From assembly GCF_036884655.1 (NCBI RefSeq), contig NC_088342.1, positions 13,265,001 to 13,329,000 on the forward strand: DNA of 64,000 nt. Direction: 5' to 3'. Under the pieces are notes generated by a model, which saw only the letters and a program-made list of their open reading frames with translations, made no database searches and was not told the origin of the DNA. A program made the translations under genes and the position numbers. Source of the stretch: Musa acuminata AAA Group (taxonomy: Eukaryota; Streptophyta; Magnoliopsida; Zingiberales; Musaceae). Positions 11,914 to 23,267 of the stretch are shown here, piece by piece; position 1 is the stretch's first letter, and each line of letters begins with the position of its first letter.

Positions 11914-12701
11914 TAATTCACTTGACTCATCGACTACGGACGTACTAGGCCAGTACGCCGTAGTCCCCAGACGATACAGTGGAATCTAATCCATTGGACC
12001 TGTCTATCCTCAGTTACCGTATACCTATAGTCCCTCATCCCTCTAATATCCCAGAGACCGTATATCGAGCATGGTGCTGTCAGACCCATACTGTTTCTAC
12101 TCGAGTCTCGCTCTAATCAGATTCTCCCGGAGAACTCTTTCTCTCTCAACCCGAATGACCCTGGCCAGGGATTTGTTTGAGCAAGAACACATAGGATATT
12201 CCTCTCATGACGCCGAGAGTGGATGATCCTCTATCGACACTCAATAGCCCTCGTAAGGTTGACTACCATTCCCAATGTCCAGTTGTACTAGATCTGGGAC
12301 AGCCAAACCTATGAGTCTGGTATCAAAGAGTAGAGCACTCATACAAGACATCCTTGGTGTCTCAAGTCTAAGGACCAAATACACCACTAGGACTACGGAA
12401 TCACTGTTTGACAATAAGGCATCATCAACCATCTAGCATTCCGTAAGCGGATCAATCAGTGAACTCATTCTCCAATGAGCACCTGTACTATATCCCTAGT
12501 GTCCCTACACGAACAGCTATGAGACCAGCTGCATCCATTATATGGACGGGTATACAACACACCAGTCTGTCCGGTTATCACGATGTCCCTCTCGAGTAAC
12601 CTATGACCGGGATTATTTAGGATATGTGTTTAAAGGTGAATCGATCTCATTATCGTGATCTCATCACGATCCGATTCTCATTGCACAAATCCAAGGACAT
12701 C

Positions 12702-12704
<3 letters not shown>

Positions 12705-12752
<48 letters not shown>
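12705..12752. repeat. (AT)n microsatellite, about 24 units
   Basis: Uninterrupted AT run in the A2 5' LTR, at the position of the much shorter run at 4535-4547 in the 3' LTR. Confidence 0.95.
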
Positions 12753-12755
<3 letters not shown>

Positions 12756-12876
12756 TTTATGCAATAGTTATAAAGTGATATACACCAAAATATAATAAGC
12801 AAAAAGATTCTGTATCAAGTCACACGTGCCATCACTCACGTGATTGGCTTGCTGGGCACCTATGACTAGTAGTCTG

Positions 12877-13593
12877 GGTGGTTGTACCGCCCCTGGTAGG
12901 GTGCTAGGTGGTGGTACCATCAGTTTGGGCAGTGGTACCACCCAGCACTGCCCCCCAAGCGGTGGTACCGCCCAGGGCAATGTCAACGTCAGATTGACAC
13001 TGGGCGGTGGTACCGCCTATGCCCGGGGAACCCGGGATGGGAAAGTATTAGGCTCTAAGTTTGAATCAACTTGAAGCCTATAATTACCCTCTCATCCCTG
13101 GTTAAAGCACATAAGCACAGAGAGTTTAAAAAGAAAGAAACACTGTTAAAATCTTGTGTGATCTCCTCTCCCTCTTTTAAGTGTTAGACTAGTTTGAGAG
13201 AAGAGTAAGTGAGTGCTTGTAAGGGTTATCTCCTAAACCCGGTAAAAGGAGAAGAGGGGTGTAAAAGATGATTAGCCTTCGCCTATTGAAGGAAGGCCTC
13301 TAGTGGACGCCGATGACCTCGTCGGAGGAGGAAGCCGAAAGTGGATGTAGGTCACATTGACCGAACCACTCTAAAACTACTGTGTTCTCTGGTTTGCATT
13401 TTATTCTTACCATTTATATACTGCAAATTACTTTACTTAGTCACTTCGCTTTCATATGCTTCCAAGTTATTAAGCTTCCGAAATCAGTTTACATTGAAAT
13501 CAGTTTTTATCGTATGAAAGTTTTTAAACTGATGATATTTTACCGCTGCACTAATTCACCCCCCCCTCTTAGTGCCGACCCCTGATCCTAACA
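12877..13593 (+). mobile_element. 5' LTR of Sirevirus B+, second part
   Basis: Continues the LTR broken at 3172 and ends CCTAACA at 13593 directly before a Met-tRNA primer site. It contains GGTGGTACC clusters (12896-13020), a TATA-like TATAATTA at 13079, and the U5 hairpin at 13548-13575. Confidence 0.88.
13548..13575 (+). other. U5 hairpin with C-run loop
   Basis: GCACTAA and TTAGTGC form a perfect 7-bp inverted repeat around a C-rich loop, about 20 nt before the primer site. The same element, with G runs of differing length on the plus strand, is at 10733-10760 and near the TGTTAGG end of the other Sirevirus LTRs. Confidence 0.85.
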
Positions 13594-13595
13594 AT

Positions 13596-13608
13596 TGGTA
13601 TTAGAGCC
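13596..13608 (+). other. Primer binding site of B+
   Basis: TGGTATTAGAGCC, one base off the initiator-Met tRNA complement (C to T). It lies three bases after the LTR end. Confidence 0.85.
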
Positions 13609-13643
13609 TCATGATTTCTCATTTGGTTTAACACCCAAGAGAA

Positions 13644-14594
13644 ATGACTCTTTTCGGCTTTCAACAGGGTCACTCTCTCATTCGTCCTCGCTTTTTCAAT
13701 GGGACGGACTACACTTATTGGAAAACTCGACTGAGAGTTTTTTTCCGTTCTTTGGATTTGAACTTATGAAATATTATCGAATCCAATTTTCGAAAGTCTT
13801 CTCTTCTAATGAACAATTGGAATGATTTGGAGAAGAAGACGTTTTCTCTAAATGCAAAGGCTATGAATGCCTTATTTTGCATTTTAGACAAAAACGAGTT
13901 TAATCGGGTTTCTACTTGCGAAACGACTTTCGATATTTGGCATATTCTTGAAACCACTCATGAAGGCACAAATAGATTAAAAGATTTAAAAATCAACTTT
14001 TTAATGCATGATTTTAAACTTTTTCATATGAAACCAAGCGAGACTATTAGAGATATGTACACCCGTTTTACGGATATCATCAATAGTCTAAAAGGACTTG
14101 ATAAAAGCTTTTCAAATTTTGAACTCATTAACAAGATCTTAAGATCACTTTCTAAATCTTGGGAATCGAAAGTAACGACAATACAAGAAACAAAAGATTT
14201 AAATATTTTTTCACTTGAAGAACTTATCGGTTCATTGATGACATATGAAATGGTGCACAATGCACATGATGAACATAATGAACAAAACCACGTTCCAAAG
14301 AACAGAAAGGATTTGATACTTAGAACATTTGAAGACCACTCGAGCATAAGCTCAAGTGATGGTGAACATAAACTTCTCACTAATAAATTTAAAAAGTCCA
14401 TGAAATAAAAATTAAAGAACAAAAAAAATGCAACTACTTGCTTTGAACGCAAGAAGAAGAACATAAATTGGGATGAATCGAGCTCCTCCGAAGACGAGGA
14501 GAAAATCAACAAAGGCGAGATGACAAACTACGACTTAATTGCTTTCAACGATGAGGTAATCAAAATCCCCCTAATTTATTTCGAAATTACTTGA
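13644..14594 (+). pseudogene. Gag of gag-only Sirevirus B+ (YFEIT ending)
   Basis: UBN2-type Gag, the RNA-packaging capsid protein. I chose the ATG at 13644 because the frame then reads an FNGTDYTYWKTR block followed by NDLEKKTFSLNAKAMNALFC, the usual N-terminal order. Recognisable blocks: FDIWHILETTHEGTNRLK, MKPSETIRDMYTRFTD, ELIGSLMTYEM. A TGA replaces Trp about 45 codons in (before NIIES), and a TAA follows KKSMK at 14408. The frame then runs through TTCFERKKK and an acidic SSSEDEEK block to IPLIYFEIT-stop. Only the start of a zinc knuckle is left, and no protease or pol follows. It shares this end with the gags at 15689, 43094, 55140 and 60015. Confidence 0.87.
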
Positions 14595-15440
14595 TGCTTT
14601 TCATGATGCATTTATTTATTTATTTTTGTTTAGAATAATTATTTTTCTTAAAAATTGTATGTTTACTAATGAAAATATAAAAAATCAGAAATTTTGAAAA
14701 TAATCATGAAAATTACATGTTTATGATAAACAAAATGATTTTGATTAAAAAAGCCTTATGAAATTATGCTTGATATTTTAATGATGTAATAATACAATAA
14801 AATGATAGATATAAATCTAATGCTTGTACACCTAACAAGATTAGTTTAAGAAGCATTATTGTGTATCTTGATGATTTCATGATTTTGATTGAAGATGATT
14901 TATGTTTAATGAAATCATGCTTGACGATTTTATTCTTATGCATGAGACTTTGAAGTTATTCATGATGAAATGTTGCTTTTTCAGTTTTAAACAAGATGGA
15001 TGGTTTTCATGCAAAACTTAAGCATATTGATTTGAAATCATGTTTAATGGTTTTATAATTCAAAATTATGCATGATAGTTTTTTCGATCTTTTGAAAGTT
15101 CTTTTTTGGTTTTAAAAATGATATATGTCTTGATTTGGCATAAAAGAAAAGAACATACATGTATGAAATTAATCAATAAGTTGAAACAAAAAGAGGAAAA
15201 TATTTTTCTTGAAAACTTCTCAATCCCTACCTTATCAATTTTTTTTTACTAAGAGATCAATAAAATTATTTATGCCATTTTGAATCTCTTGAAACAAATG
15301 TTGAGATTTTGATGATTTGAATTTGAATGAGTTTTATCAAAATCATGATCTTGGTTTATTAGAATTACTTGATATTTTATATATAAATCATAAGTTTTCT
15401 TTTGCATGAATTGAAATCTTTTTCTATATGAATCATAATC
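14595..15440 (+). other. AT-rich spacer of gag-only element B+
   Basis: Non-coding, about three quarters AT by eye. It aligns in order with the minus-strand spacers at 41108-43093, 53150-55139 and 57563-60014, so it is the standard 3' part of the gag-only family. It ends near 15440, where sequence of the opposite orientation begins. No 3' LTR is present. Confidence 0.75.
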
Positions 15441-15688
15441 TTGTTAGGTGTATAAGTAGTAGATTTATATCTAACATTTTGTTGCATTATTACATCATTA
15501 AAACATCAAGCATGATTTCATAAGGCATTCAAAATCATTTTGTTTGTTTATCATAAAACATGTAATTTTCATGATTAATTTCAAAATTACTAGCATGATC
15601 CCAATTTTTTTGGTATTTTCAATACATTATTAAAAATGTAATTTTTTTAAAAAATAAACTAAATTAAAAATAACTCATGAAAAAAACA
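15441..15688 (-). other. Spacer of B-, truncated
   Basis: Minus-strand homologue of 14595-14843. It is cut at about 15441, where the B+ spacer ends, leaving two elements tail to tail. Confidence 0.7.
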
Positions 15689-16630
15689 TCATGTAATTTC
15701 GAAATAAACTAAGGGCATTTTGATTACCTCATCGTCAAATACCGTTAAGGCGTAGTTTGCCACCTCGCCTTTGTTGATTTTCTCCTCATCTTCGGAGGAG
15801 CTCAATTCGTCTTTTGGCAACTTCTTCTTGCGTTCATAGCAAATAGTTCTATTCTTTTTGTTATTTAATTTTTGTTTAATGAACTTTTTAAATTTCATAG
15901 TGATGAGTTCAAGTTCACCATCATTTGAGCTTATGCTCGAGTGGTCTTCATGTGTTCTAAGTATGAAATCCTTCTTGTTCTTAGGAAGGTGGTTCTTAAG
16001 TTCTTTACGTGTATTACAAGTCATTTCATAGGTCATTAGAGACCCGATAAGTTCTTCGATCAAAAAAGTATTTAAATTTTTTGATTCTTGAATAGCGGTT
16101 ACTTTTGAATCCCAAGTTTTAGAAAGTGAGTGCAAAATTTTATTCACAAGTTCAAGATTCGAAAAACTTTTACCAAGAGCTTTTAAACCATTGACGAGAT
16201 CCATAAAATGGGTGTACATGTCTCCAAGGGTTTCGCTTGGTTTCATATAAAATAGTTCAAAATCATGCATTAAAAAATTAACTTTATAATCCTTAACACT
16301 ACTTATGCCTTCGTGTGTGATTTCAAGAGTGTGCTATATATCGAATGCCATTTTGCATGTAGAAACCCGATTAAATTTCTTTTTGTCTAAGGCGCAAAAT
16401 AAGGCATTCATAGCCTTTGCATTTAGAGAAAAAGCCTTCTTCTCCGAATCATTCCAATGGTTTATTGGAAGAGAAGATCTTTGAAAATTAGATTTGACTA
16501 TATACCATAAATCAAGATTCAATGAAAGCAAAAAATCTCTTATTCGTGTTTTCCAATAAGTGTAGTTCGTCCCATTGAAAAAGGGAGGACGAATGAAAGA
16601 GTGACCCTCTTGAAAGCTAAAAAGAGCTAT
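15689..16630 (-). pseudogene. Gag of gag-only Sirevirus B-
   Basis: Same Gag as at 13644 on the other strand. The expected start codon is ATA at 16630-16628, so the start is lost. FNGTNYTYWKTR, then NHWNDSEKKAFSLNAKAMNALFC, ISSV-region, MKPSETLGDMYTHF and ELIGSLMTYEM follow in one frame, broken by a TAG for Trp in FDIWHTL near 16334. The end is ...VIKMPLVYFEIT-stop. It has a basic KLNNKKNRTICYERKKK stretch but no complete zinc knuckle. The conserved short ending argues that this is the normal length for the family. Confidence 0.87.
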
Positions 16631-16664
16631 TTCTCATTGGGTGTTAAACCAAATGAGAAAACGA

Positions 16665-16677
16665 GGCTCTAATACCA
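16665..16677 (-). other. Primer binding site of B-
   Basis: Minus strand TGGTATTAGAGCC two bases inside the LTR end; same C-to-T variant as B+. Confidence 0.85.
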
Positions 16678-16679
16678 AT

Positions 16680-18354
16680 TGTTAGGAATGGGGTCGACAC
16701 TAGGGGGGGGGGTGTGAATTAGTGCAGCAGTAAGATCACGTCAACTTCGTAAAATCTTCGTACGATAAAATCTGTTTACGTTGAAAATCGATTTCGAAAA
16801 CTTAACTTGAAAGTATTTTCGTAAAGATAGCTTGAAAGCATACGGAAGATGCATAGTGGATGTAAAGTAAGTTAAGAGATTTGCAGTAAAGTAAATTACT
16901 CAAATATAAAATTGCAAACCAGAGAAGAACACGCCGATTTTATAGTGGTTCGGTCATCGTGACCTACATCCACTCCACCAATTCCTCTTCTGTCAAGGTT
17001 ATTGGCATTCACTATCGATCTTCTTTTAAAAGGTGAAGATCAACCTCCTTTTACTACTCGATTCCCCTTGTACCAAGTTTAGGAGATAACCCTTATACCC
17101 CCACTTTCTCCTCTCTCAAACTATTAGAACTTTGAGAGGAGCTCACACAAGATTGTAGCAGCATTTCTTTCCTTTTTTACTCTCAATACTTGTGTAAGTT
17201 AATCGGAGATGAGAGGGGTATTTATAGGCTTCAAGTTGATTCAAACTTGGAGCCTAAAAACATCTCATCCCGGGTTTCTTGGGTACGGGCGATACCATAA
17301 CCTACGTTGGGCGGTACCACCGCTAGTGTCAGTCTGACACTGGGTGGTACCACCGCCTAGTCTAGGTGGTACCACCATCCAGTCTAGATGGTACCATCGC
17401 TTGGGAGGCTATGCTGGGCAGTACCACCACCCAGACCGGTGGTACCACCGCCTGCAGCCTCTCGAAGGCTGTGTTTGGGTGGTACCACCACCTGACACAG
17501 TCTCGGAGACTGTGCCATGATGGTGTCACCTCTTGGGGCACTATTTGGGCCTCTCATTGGGCCCAACACTATCCTTACATGAGCCCAACTGGCCCATAAT
17601 TGGGTTGGCCCAAATCCAAACTCAATTACGTGCTAACTATGAAATCTAAGACATTTACTAAGCTAAACAATTCTATAAGTCTAGTTTCTTCCAGCGAGCT
17701 TCCGGCGAACTTCCGATGATCTCTTGGCAATGTTCCAGCGGACTCCTGGCAAACTCCTAGACTTCACGATGATCTTCTTGGCGAGTTCCAACGAGCTTCT
17801 CTTGCAAGCTCCGAGACTTCTCGGCTAGTTCTTGCAGAATTTCCGACGAACGTTTGGACTTCCGACGAACTCTCGAACTCCCAACGAAATCGTATCCTTG
17901 ACTCCGGAGCTTTATTTTGCTTTATGCCTTACTATCGTAGTTAATCCTACATATGTAAAAACATATTTCGATCTAGATAATTAATACTAAGCATTAATCA
18001 TGTTGTTTGTCATGTCATTGGTCTCTCGACGCTTTGTCCGATTCTTCGACGTATCGTCCTCTCTTGCGGCCTATAGCCCAATCAGCCAATTGACTTCGTA
18101 ACTCCGATATCCTTGGCGCAATATCTGCTCTTCTTAGCCCAATGCCCGAATCCATGGTCCGAAGCCTTCTATCGACACGTCGATTGATCCTCCAGCTCGA
18201 CGTTCAATCTTCTAGCGTATTTTCCTCCGGCCCAACATAATTCTTCCTGCTTTAATTGTGTCATTCTAATTGAAGCATTCTGCATCACTCAAAATGTAGA
18301 TCAAATCATAAACATTTCTCAATTGGTTTCATCATCAAAATCTGAGATTCAACA
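16680..18354 (-). mobile_element. 5' LTR of Sirevirus B-
   Basis: 1675 bp, TGTTAGGAATGG...TTCAACA on the plus strand. Contains the U5 hairpin with G run, palindromes of the GGTGGTACCACC type at 17283-17490, and CTTCCGACGA-type repeats at 17690-17900. A Sirevirus LTR subtype distinct from the solo LTR. To its right lies Angela-like LTR sequence (A'). I see no clear target duplication. Confidence 0.88.
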
Positions 18355-18450
18355 TAAGGGATTATAGATACAGGGTAACTGATGATAAACAGGTCCAATG
18401 GATTTGATTCTCTTATATCGTCTAGGGATTATGGTGTAGTGGCCTAGTAC
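18355..18450 (+). mobile_element. Angela-like LTR fragment A', left part
   Basis: About 95 bp matching the A1/A2 LTR around their GACAGGTCTAATGG region (2172-2262). It ends in AGTAC, the duplicated target of B2, and continues after B2 at 40077. It overlaps A1's LTR in content, so it is a separate LTR copy. Confidence 0.75.
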
Positions 18451-19074
18451 TGTTAGGATCAAGAGCACTAATAGGGGGGGGTGGGCAGGGGGTGAATTAG
18501 TGCAGCGGAAAACTTTCGACGATTTAAAATGACGTTCGTACAGTAAAAACGATTTCGGTAAGAAAGCCGATTCGGAAATCACTTTAACTTGTGATCAAGT
18601 GAGATGCAGTTAAAGTAAAGATATAGAGGCAGTTTGCAGTTAAGATAGAGAACATAATGTAATTGCAAATCGAAATACGACGTTCGTACAATAAAAACGA
18701 TTTCGGTATGAAAGCCGGTTCGGAAGTTGCTTTAACTTAGATTAGGCAAAGTGCAGTTAAAGTAATAAGGAAGTAAAGCACATATGGAGGTTTACAGTAA
18801 GGTAAGTAGTAAGAAGAAATGCAAACCAGAGAGCATCCCAATTTTAGAGTGGTTCGAACAATCTTGACCTACATCCACTTTTGGCTTCCTCCTCCGATGA
18901 GGTCACCGGCATCCACTAGAGGCCTTCCTTTAATAGGCGAAGGCCAACCACCCTTTTACAGTTTCACTCCTTTTGACAGGCTTAGGAGACAACCCTTACA
19001 AACTTTTCTCTCCTCTCTTGAAGGATCAAAACTTGGAATAAAAGAGGGAGGAGAACTTCTAGCCTTTACAACAC
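18451..19074 (-). mobile_element. Partial 3' LTR of B2
   Basis: TGTTAGGATCAAGAGC start with the hairpin/G-run region, matching 50661-51285 of the complete LTR copy. It stops at cactttt, where the Tekay LTR begins, and the remaining roughly 0.86 kb is gone. Confidence 0.85.
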
Positions 19075-21782
19075 TTTTCATTCAGGAGGTGTGAACCTAA
19101 CTCAAAATTGATAATATTATAATTCAACAAACAATCCAGGATCCAATCACACATTTGAGGTCAGTAAGAAAAACATTCAAGTCATTCACCTCTACAATCC
19201 ACAATTCACAAAACCTGTGCAGTTTATAATCATACATCATGTCACTAGATGATTCTTAAAATCCAAAGGCAACTTAACTAAACCATAACCACATCATAAA
19301 TCCATAGTTGTGAGAATCTATACAATTACAAAACCAACATGTACCACATGTTTATATCATTCATTACATAATTTTAACTTAATATTCCCAAAATCATAAC
19401 ATGAGAGGTACTTTTCAAATATTTACAAGATACATCAATCTAGATTTGTCATTGATAAACACAAAAGGAACTTATACAATATCAACATATCAAGTACGAA
19501 AGATTTGCCCCAAAATCTTCTAGCTTCCCATTGCCTCAACCCAAACTACATATTTTAGCGAGCGATAAGCTATCTTGAAAAATTTATATATCAACGGGGT
19601 GAGCATATAAAGCTCAACAAGCGACTAACATATCCATAGCAAAGAGGACAATTTTTTTCAAACAAATAAGGTACCAAAAATACAAAGCAGAGATACAAGA
19701 TGAAACAGAAGCATGTGTTGTTTGAATACAGAATTACGATGTCATTTCCTTTGAAGTATATTTTGTTCATATAATCGAGAAAGGGTAATTGGAGCATATC
19801 ATTTACATAAGGAGCATGTCCATGGCATATGGTAATTTCAAGGTATAACAAAGACTTATAATATTTCAGAAATATATCAAAGAACAAAACATAAATAGAA
19901 GCTCAAATGTCACATGACGATGCATTTATTTCATTCTTATCCAAAGCATGCATAGAAACATAACCAAAGCTTTGGATATCATATCAAACACATAGAAGGT
20001 GAAGTGGGATCATAACATAATATGGTCCATCCATTTCTGAATGACCACCAAACATAAGTCTCCCACGTCTAGGAGCTCCATCCACCCACGTCTGAGTGAA
20101 GTCATAGGGGGCTGGCAGAGCATCGCGGGCTCTAAGTATAACTCCCTTTACCATTTCTAGCAAAGGTTCACTTTTATCCCACAAACACCAGAGTACAAAT
20201 GGACAGTATGAACAATAAAATTAGCATATATTGGAAGCACATGTGGAACAACGAAACGTACATATGCCTTTCGAGTCAATACGATACAATAATAATCTTT
20301 CACAAATGTATTCAGATTTGAAAGGAAACAAAAGCAAGAGCATACAAGGATTTCAAGAAATCACATATAGCTCAATTGAAATAAGAAAGTTAGATGAATT
20401 TAATGTTTAAAGAAATGAAACTGGAAGAGGCACATATCGAAAGCAAATGCAGAATAATGGGATGCATGTGCCGAATCATTACGATACAAACATGATCTTT
20501 AGATGATAGCTACAGATGTACAAATAAATAAAGGACAAAAGTATACAGGAAATTAAGGTAATAATGTAAAGCTTAACTGAAGTAAGAGTTTTTGCCGAAA
20601 TCGATTTCCAAAGAGAAGAAACAAGGAAAGCCGAAATCGACCAAAGCTCGATTCTAGCAGAATTTGATAGGAACATTGTATGAACTATTTGGATAACTAA
20701 TTATGCTCCAATTTATACAAAATATGTGTCATTAGAAAGTTTTTTCAATCTAGTTTTAGGCAAATCATGTTTTACATGAAATGTAATTTACAACAGGGAG
20801 TTACAGATAATTTCGTAGCGAAAGGTCTGAAAATATTAGCTCTGTTTTACTGAATCCATAGGGTCGATGAAAGCAGATGTTTTAGTTAGCAATTGTACTC
20901 CAAAAATTTCAAATCAGGTATATACAGAAAGAATTTTGAGTCTAGCTTCGAATAAATCATACTTTGTTTGAATCTGAGTTCACAGCAGAAAGTTATAAGT
21001 AGTTAAGCAACAAGAGGTCAGAAATTTTTGTCCATGTTTTGTAGAATCTGTAGGGTTAATTTAAACAGAAGTCTTAGTAGGCATTTAAACTCCAAATCAT
21101 TCGATCTTAGTATCAAATTAAAGATTTTTTTGTCTACTTTCAAATAGAATAGGTTTGTCTAAATCAGAGTTTATTACAAAATGTTATGACCGAAACATTG
21201 CATAGAGGTCAGATTACCGAAAAATTACAGATTCATAGCTTTATATCAAAACGAAAGAAGGTCTGGTTCTTAGTTGAAATCTTTCAAATTTTGTAGAATA
21301 AAAAAGGAAACAGAGATTAAGGATACTGTAGGATAGGGTTAGAACACTTGCCTTAAAATTATTTGAATCCCAAATGTGAGAAAATTGATGAAAAAACTCA
21401 AGCTCTTCTTCTTCTTCCCTTCTGTTCTCAAACTCACGTTGTCTGCAACTCTTCAGGTTTGTTTTATTTAACCTTTCATCTAATTCTTTTTTTTTTTGGG
21501 TTTTAGCTAATGTAAAAGTTTCAAGGTGTCATGCATGCATGAAAGGGTCTAGATGTCATCTTTAGAGTAAACATAAGTGGCACCCTTAAGTTAGCTAGTG
21601 ACACATGTCCACTATTTTTTTTTTAACTGAAATCTGAATCGTTTATAAATTATATCAAACTTCCAATATTTACTCTTAGGTCCCTAACCATAAATTTTTA
21701 ATATAATTTTATTTAATATAAAATAATCCTTATTTTTACAAACAAACCTTTTACTAAATTTTTAAAAATGGGCGATGTTACA
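19075..21782 (-). mobile_element. 3' LTR of Tekay element, end-truncated
   Basis: On the minus strand it starts TGTAACATCGCCC after the purine tract and runs to ttttcattcagg at 19075, missing the last about 24 bp. It carries about 50 bp (near 21400-21450) absent from the partner LTR. Contains no gene; short frames are LTR noise. Confidence 0.9.
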
Positions 21783-21799
21783 CTCTCCCCTCCTTAAAG
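21783..21799 (-). other. Polypurine tract of Tekay element
   Basis: Minus strand ctttaaggaggggagag abutting the LTR start TGTAACATC. Confidence 0.85.
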
Positions 21800-21829
21800 A
21801 AAAATTTAGTCCTCTAAATTTATCATATC

Positions 21830-23219
21830 TCATTCGACGAAATGATGAGGATAAGCTTTCATCATTTCTTCCTCAAGCTCCCAAGTTGTTTCCTCTCCAG
21901 AATGATATCTCCAGATCACTTTAACTAGAGGGATAACCCGATTCCTCAAGATCTTTTCTTTTTTATCAACAATCTGAGTAGGCTCTTCCACATAAGACAA
22001 GTCTTTATCAATCACCATTGGCTCATACTTAATGATATGAGAGGGATCAGGTATATACTTTCTGATCATTGAAATATGAAATATATCATGGATATGACAC
22101 AATGATGGTGGCAAGGCAATCCTGTAAGCGACAGAACCAACCCTCTCAAGAATCTCAAAAGGTCCAATAAATCTTGGGCTTAACTTTCCTTTCTTCCCAA
22201 ATCTTACAATGCCTTTAGAAGGGGAGACCTTCAGGAACACAAAATCCCCGATTTGAAACTCAATATTTCATCTTCTATTATCAGCATAACTCTTTTGACG
22301 ACTCTGAGCAGTCTTTAACCTTTTTCTTATAAGTTGAATTTTCTCAGTAGTCTCTTGTACTTTTTTCTGGTGCTAATAACTTTCTGTCGCTAATTTCTTC
22401 CCAACATATAGGCGTCCTGCACTTTCGCCCATATAAAGCTTCATAAGAAGCCATCTGAATACTTGAATGATAACTATTATTGTAAGCGAACTCAATAAGA
22501 GAAATATCTTTATCCCATTCACCTTTCCAATCCATAACTTAGGCTCGAAGCAAATCCTCAAGTGTTTGAATGGTTCTTACTGATTGACCATCAGTTTGAG
22601 GGTGATAAGCAGTGCTAAACTTGACTTTAGTGCTAATAGATTCCTGTAACCTTCTCCAAAATCTAGATAGAAATCTGGAGTCTCTGTCAGAGATTATCTC
22701 TTTTAGAACACCATGAAGTCTTACTATTTCATTGATATATAAATCTGTAAGCCTATCAAGAGAATAAGTCATATTGATCGGTAGGAAATGTGCAGATTTA
22801 GTTAACCTATCAATGATAACCCAAATAGCATTATGCTTTCTAGAAGTTCGGGGTAGTCCTAAAATAAAGTCCATGGTAATACATTCCCATTTCCATTCAG
22901 GAATATCTAAAGGTTGCAACAAACCTCTAGGTCTTTGGTGTTCTGCTTTGATTTACTAACAAGTCAAACACTTTGAAACATATATTGCAATCTCCTTCTT
23001 CATGCCTTCCCACCAATAATGACTTTGGAGATCTCTATACATCTTAGTGCTACCAGGATGCATGGTGTACATTGAATTATGACCTTCCCTCAGGATTTGA
23101 TTTTTGATATCTGAGTCATTTGGAACACATATTCTATCCCCAAATTTCAATAGGCCATCCATTGAAACTCGAAAATTCAGTTTCAATCCCTTTTCTACTT
23201 CATTCCTTAAGGAGATCAA
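21830..23219 (-). pseudogene. Tekay integrase and chromodomain
   Basis: Integrase inserts the cDNA; the C-terminal chromodomain is thought to guide chromoviruses to modified chromatin. Zinc-binding end near 22990-22960 (YVSKCLTC), followed by two adjacent stops TAG TAA at 22958-22953 where Gln codons are usual. The catalytic core has MDFILGLP and SDRDSRFLS, but the third residue reads DGQSVRTIQ: Val for Glu (codon 22580-22578). A stop follows DLLRA near 22539, then FAYNNSYHSSIQMASYEALYG. The last frame (22240-21830) holds GPFEILERVGSVAYRIALP and a chromodomain ending IWRYHSGEETTWELEEEM. Confidence 0.92.
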
Positions 23220-23267
23220 GTGTCGATCTCGTAGTTGTCCTTCTTTAATTTGTTGAATGAGATCAGA

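Larger units (their letters stand above)
3173..12871 (-). mobile_element. Full-length Angela-like copia element A2
   Basis: Complete minus-strand LTR retrotransposon flanked by the 5-bp target duplication GTCTG at 3168-3172 and 12872-12876. Order on the minus strand: 5' LTR (12871-10139), Met-tRNA primer site (10137-10124), a leader of about 1.8 kb, gag, protease, integrase, RT, RNase H, purine tract, 3' LTR (4666-3173). That is the Ty1/copia order; the long LTR and long leader match BARE/Angela. The coding region is dead from many stops. Removing it restores a continuous Sirevirus LTR. A later solo LTR sits in its 5' LTR. Confidence 0.93.
10139..12871 (-). mobile_element. 5' LTR of A2, interrupted by a solo LTR
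   Basis: Matches 3173-4666 end to end once the insertion at 10717-11913 and one TAATT copy are removed, leaving about 1.53 kb. The extra length is mostly a longer AT run at 12705-12752. On the minus strand it starts TACTAGTC and is followed outside by the GTCTG duplication. TATA box at 10499-10492. Confidence 0.93.

Noticed and set aside
18355..18450. Continuation of A1's LTR after the B+/B- insertion
   Set aside because: Its content overlaps A1's LTR before the break (2172-2262) and differs at many positions, so it is another LTR copy.
19591..19887. 98-codon minus ORF with hydrophobic stretches, repeated at 26908-27204
   Set aside because: Present in both Tekay LTRs at the same position; non-coding LTR sequence, AT-rich, no known domain.
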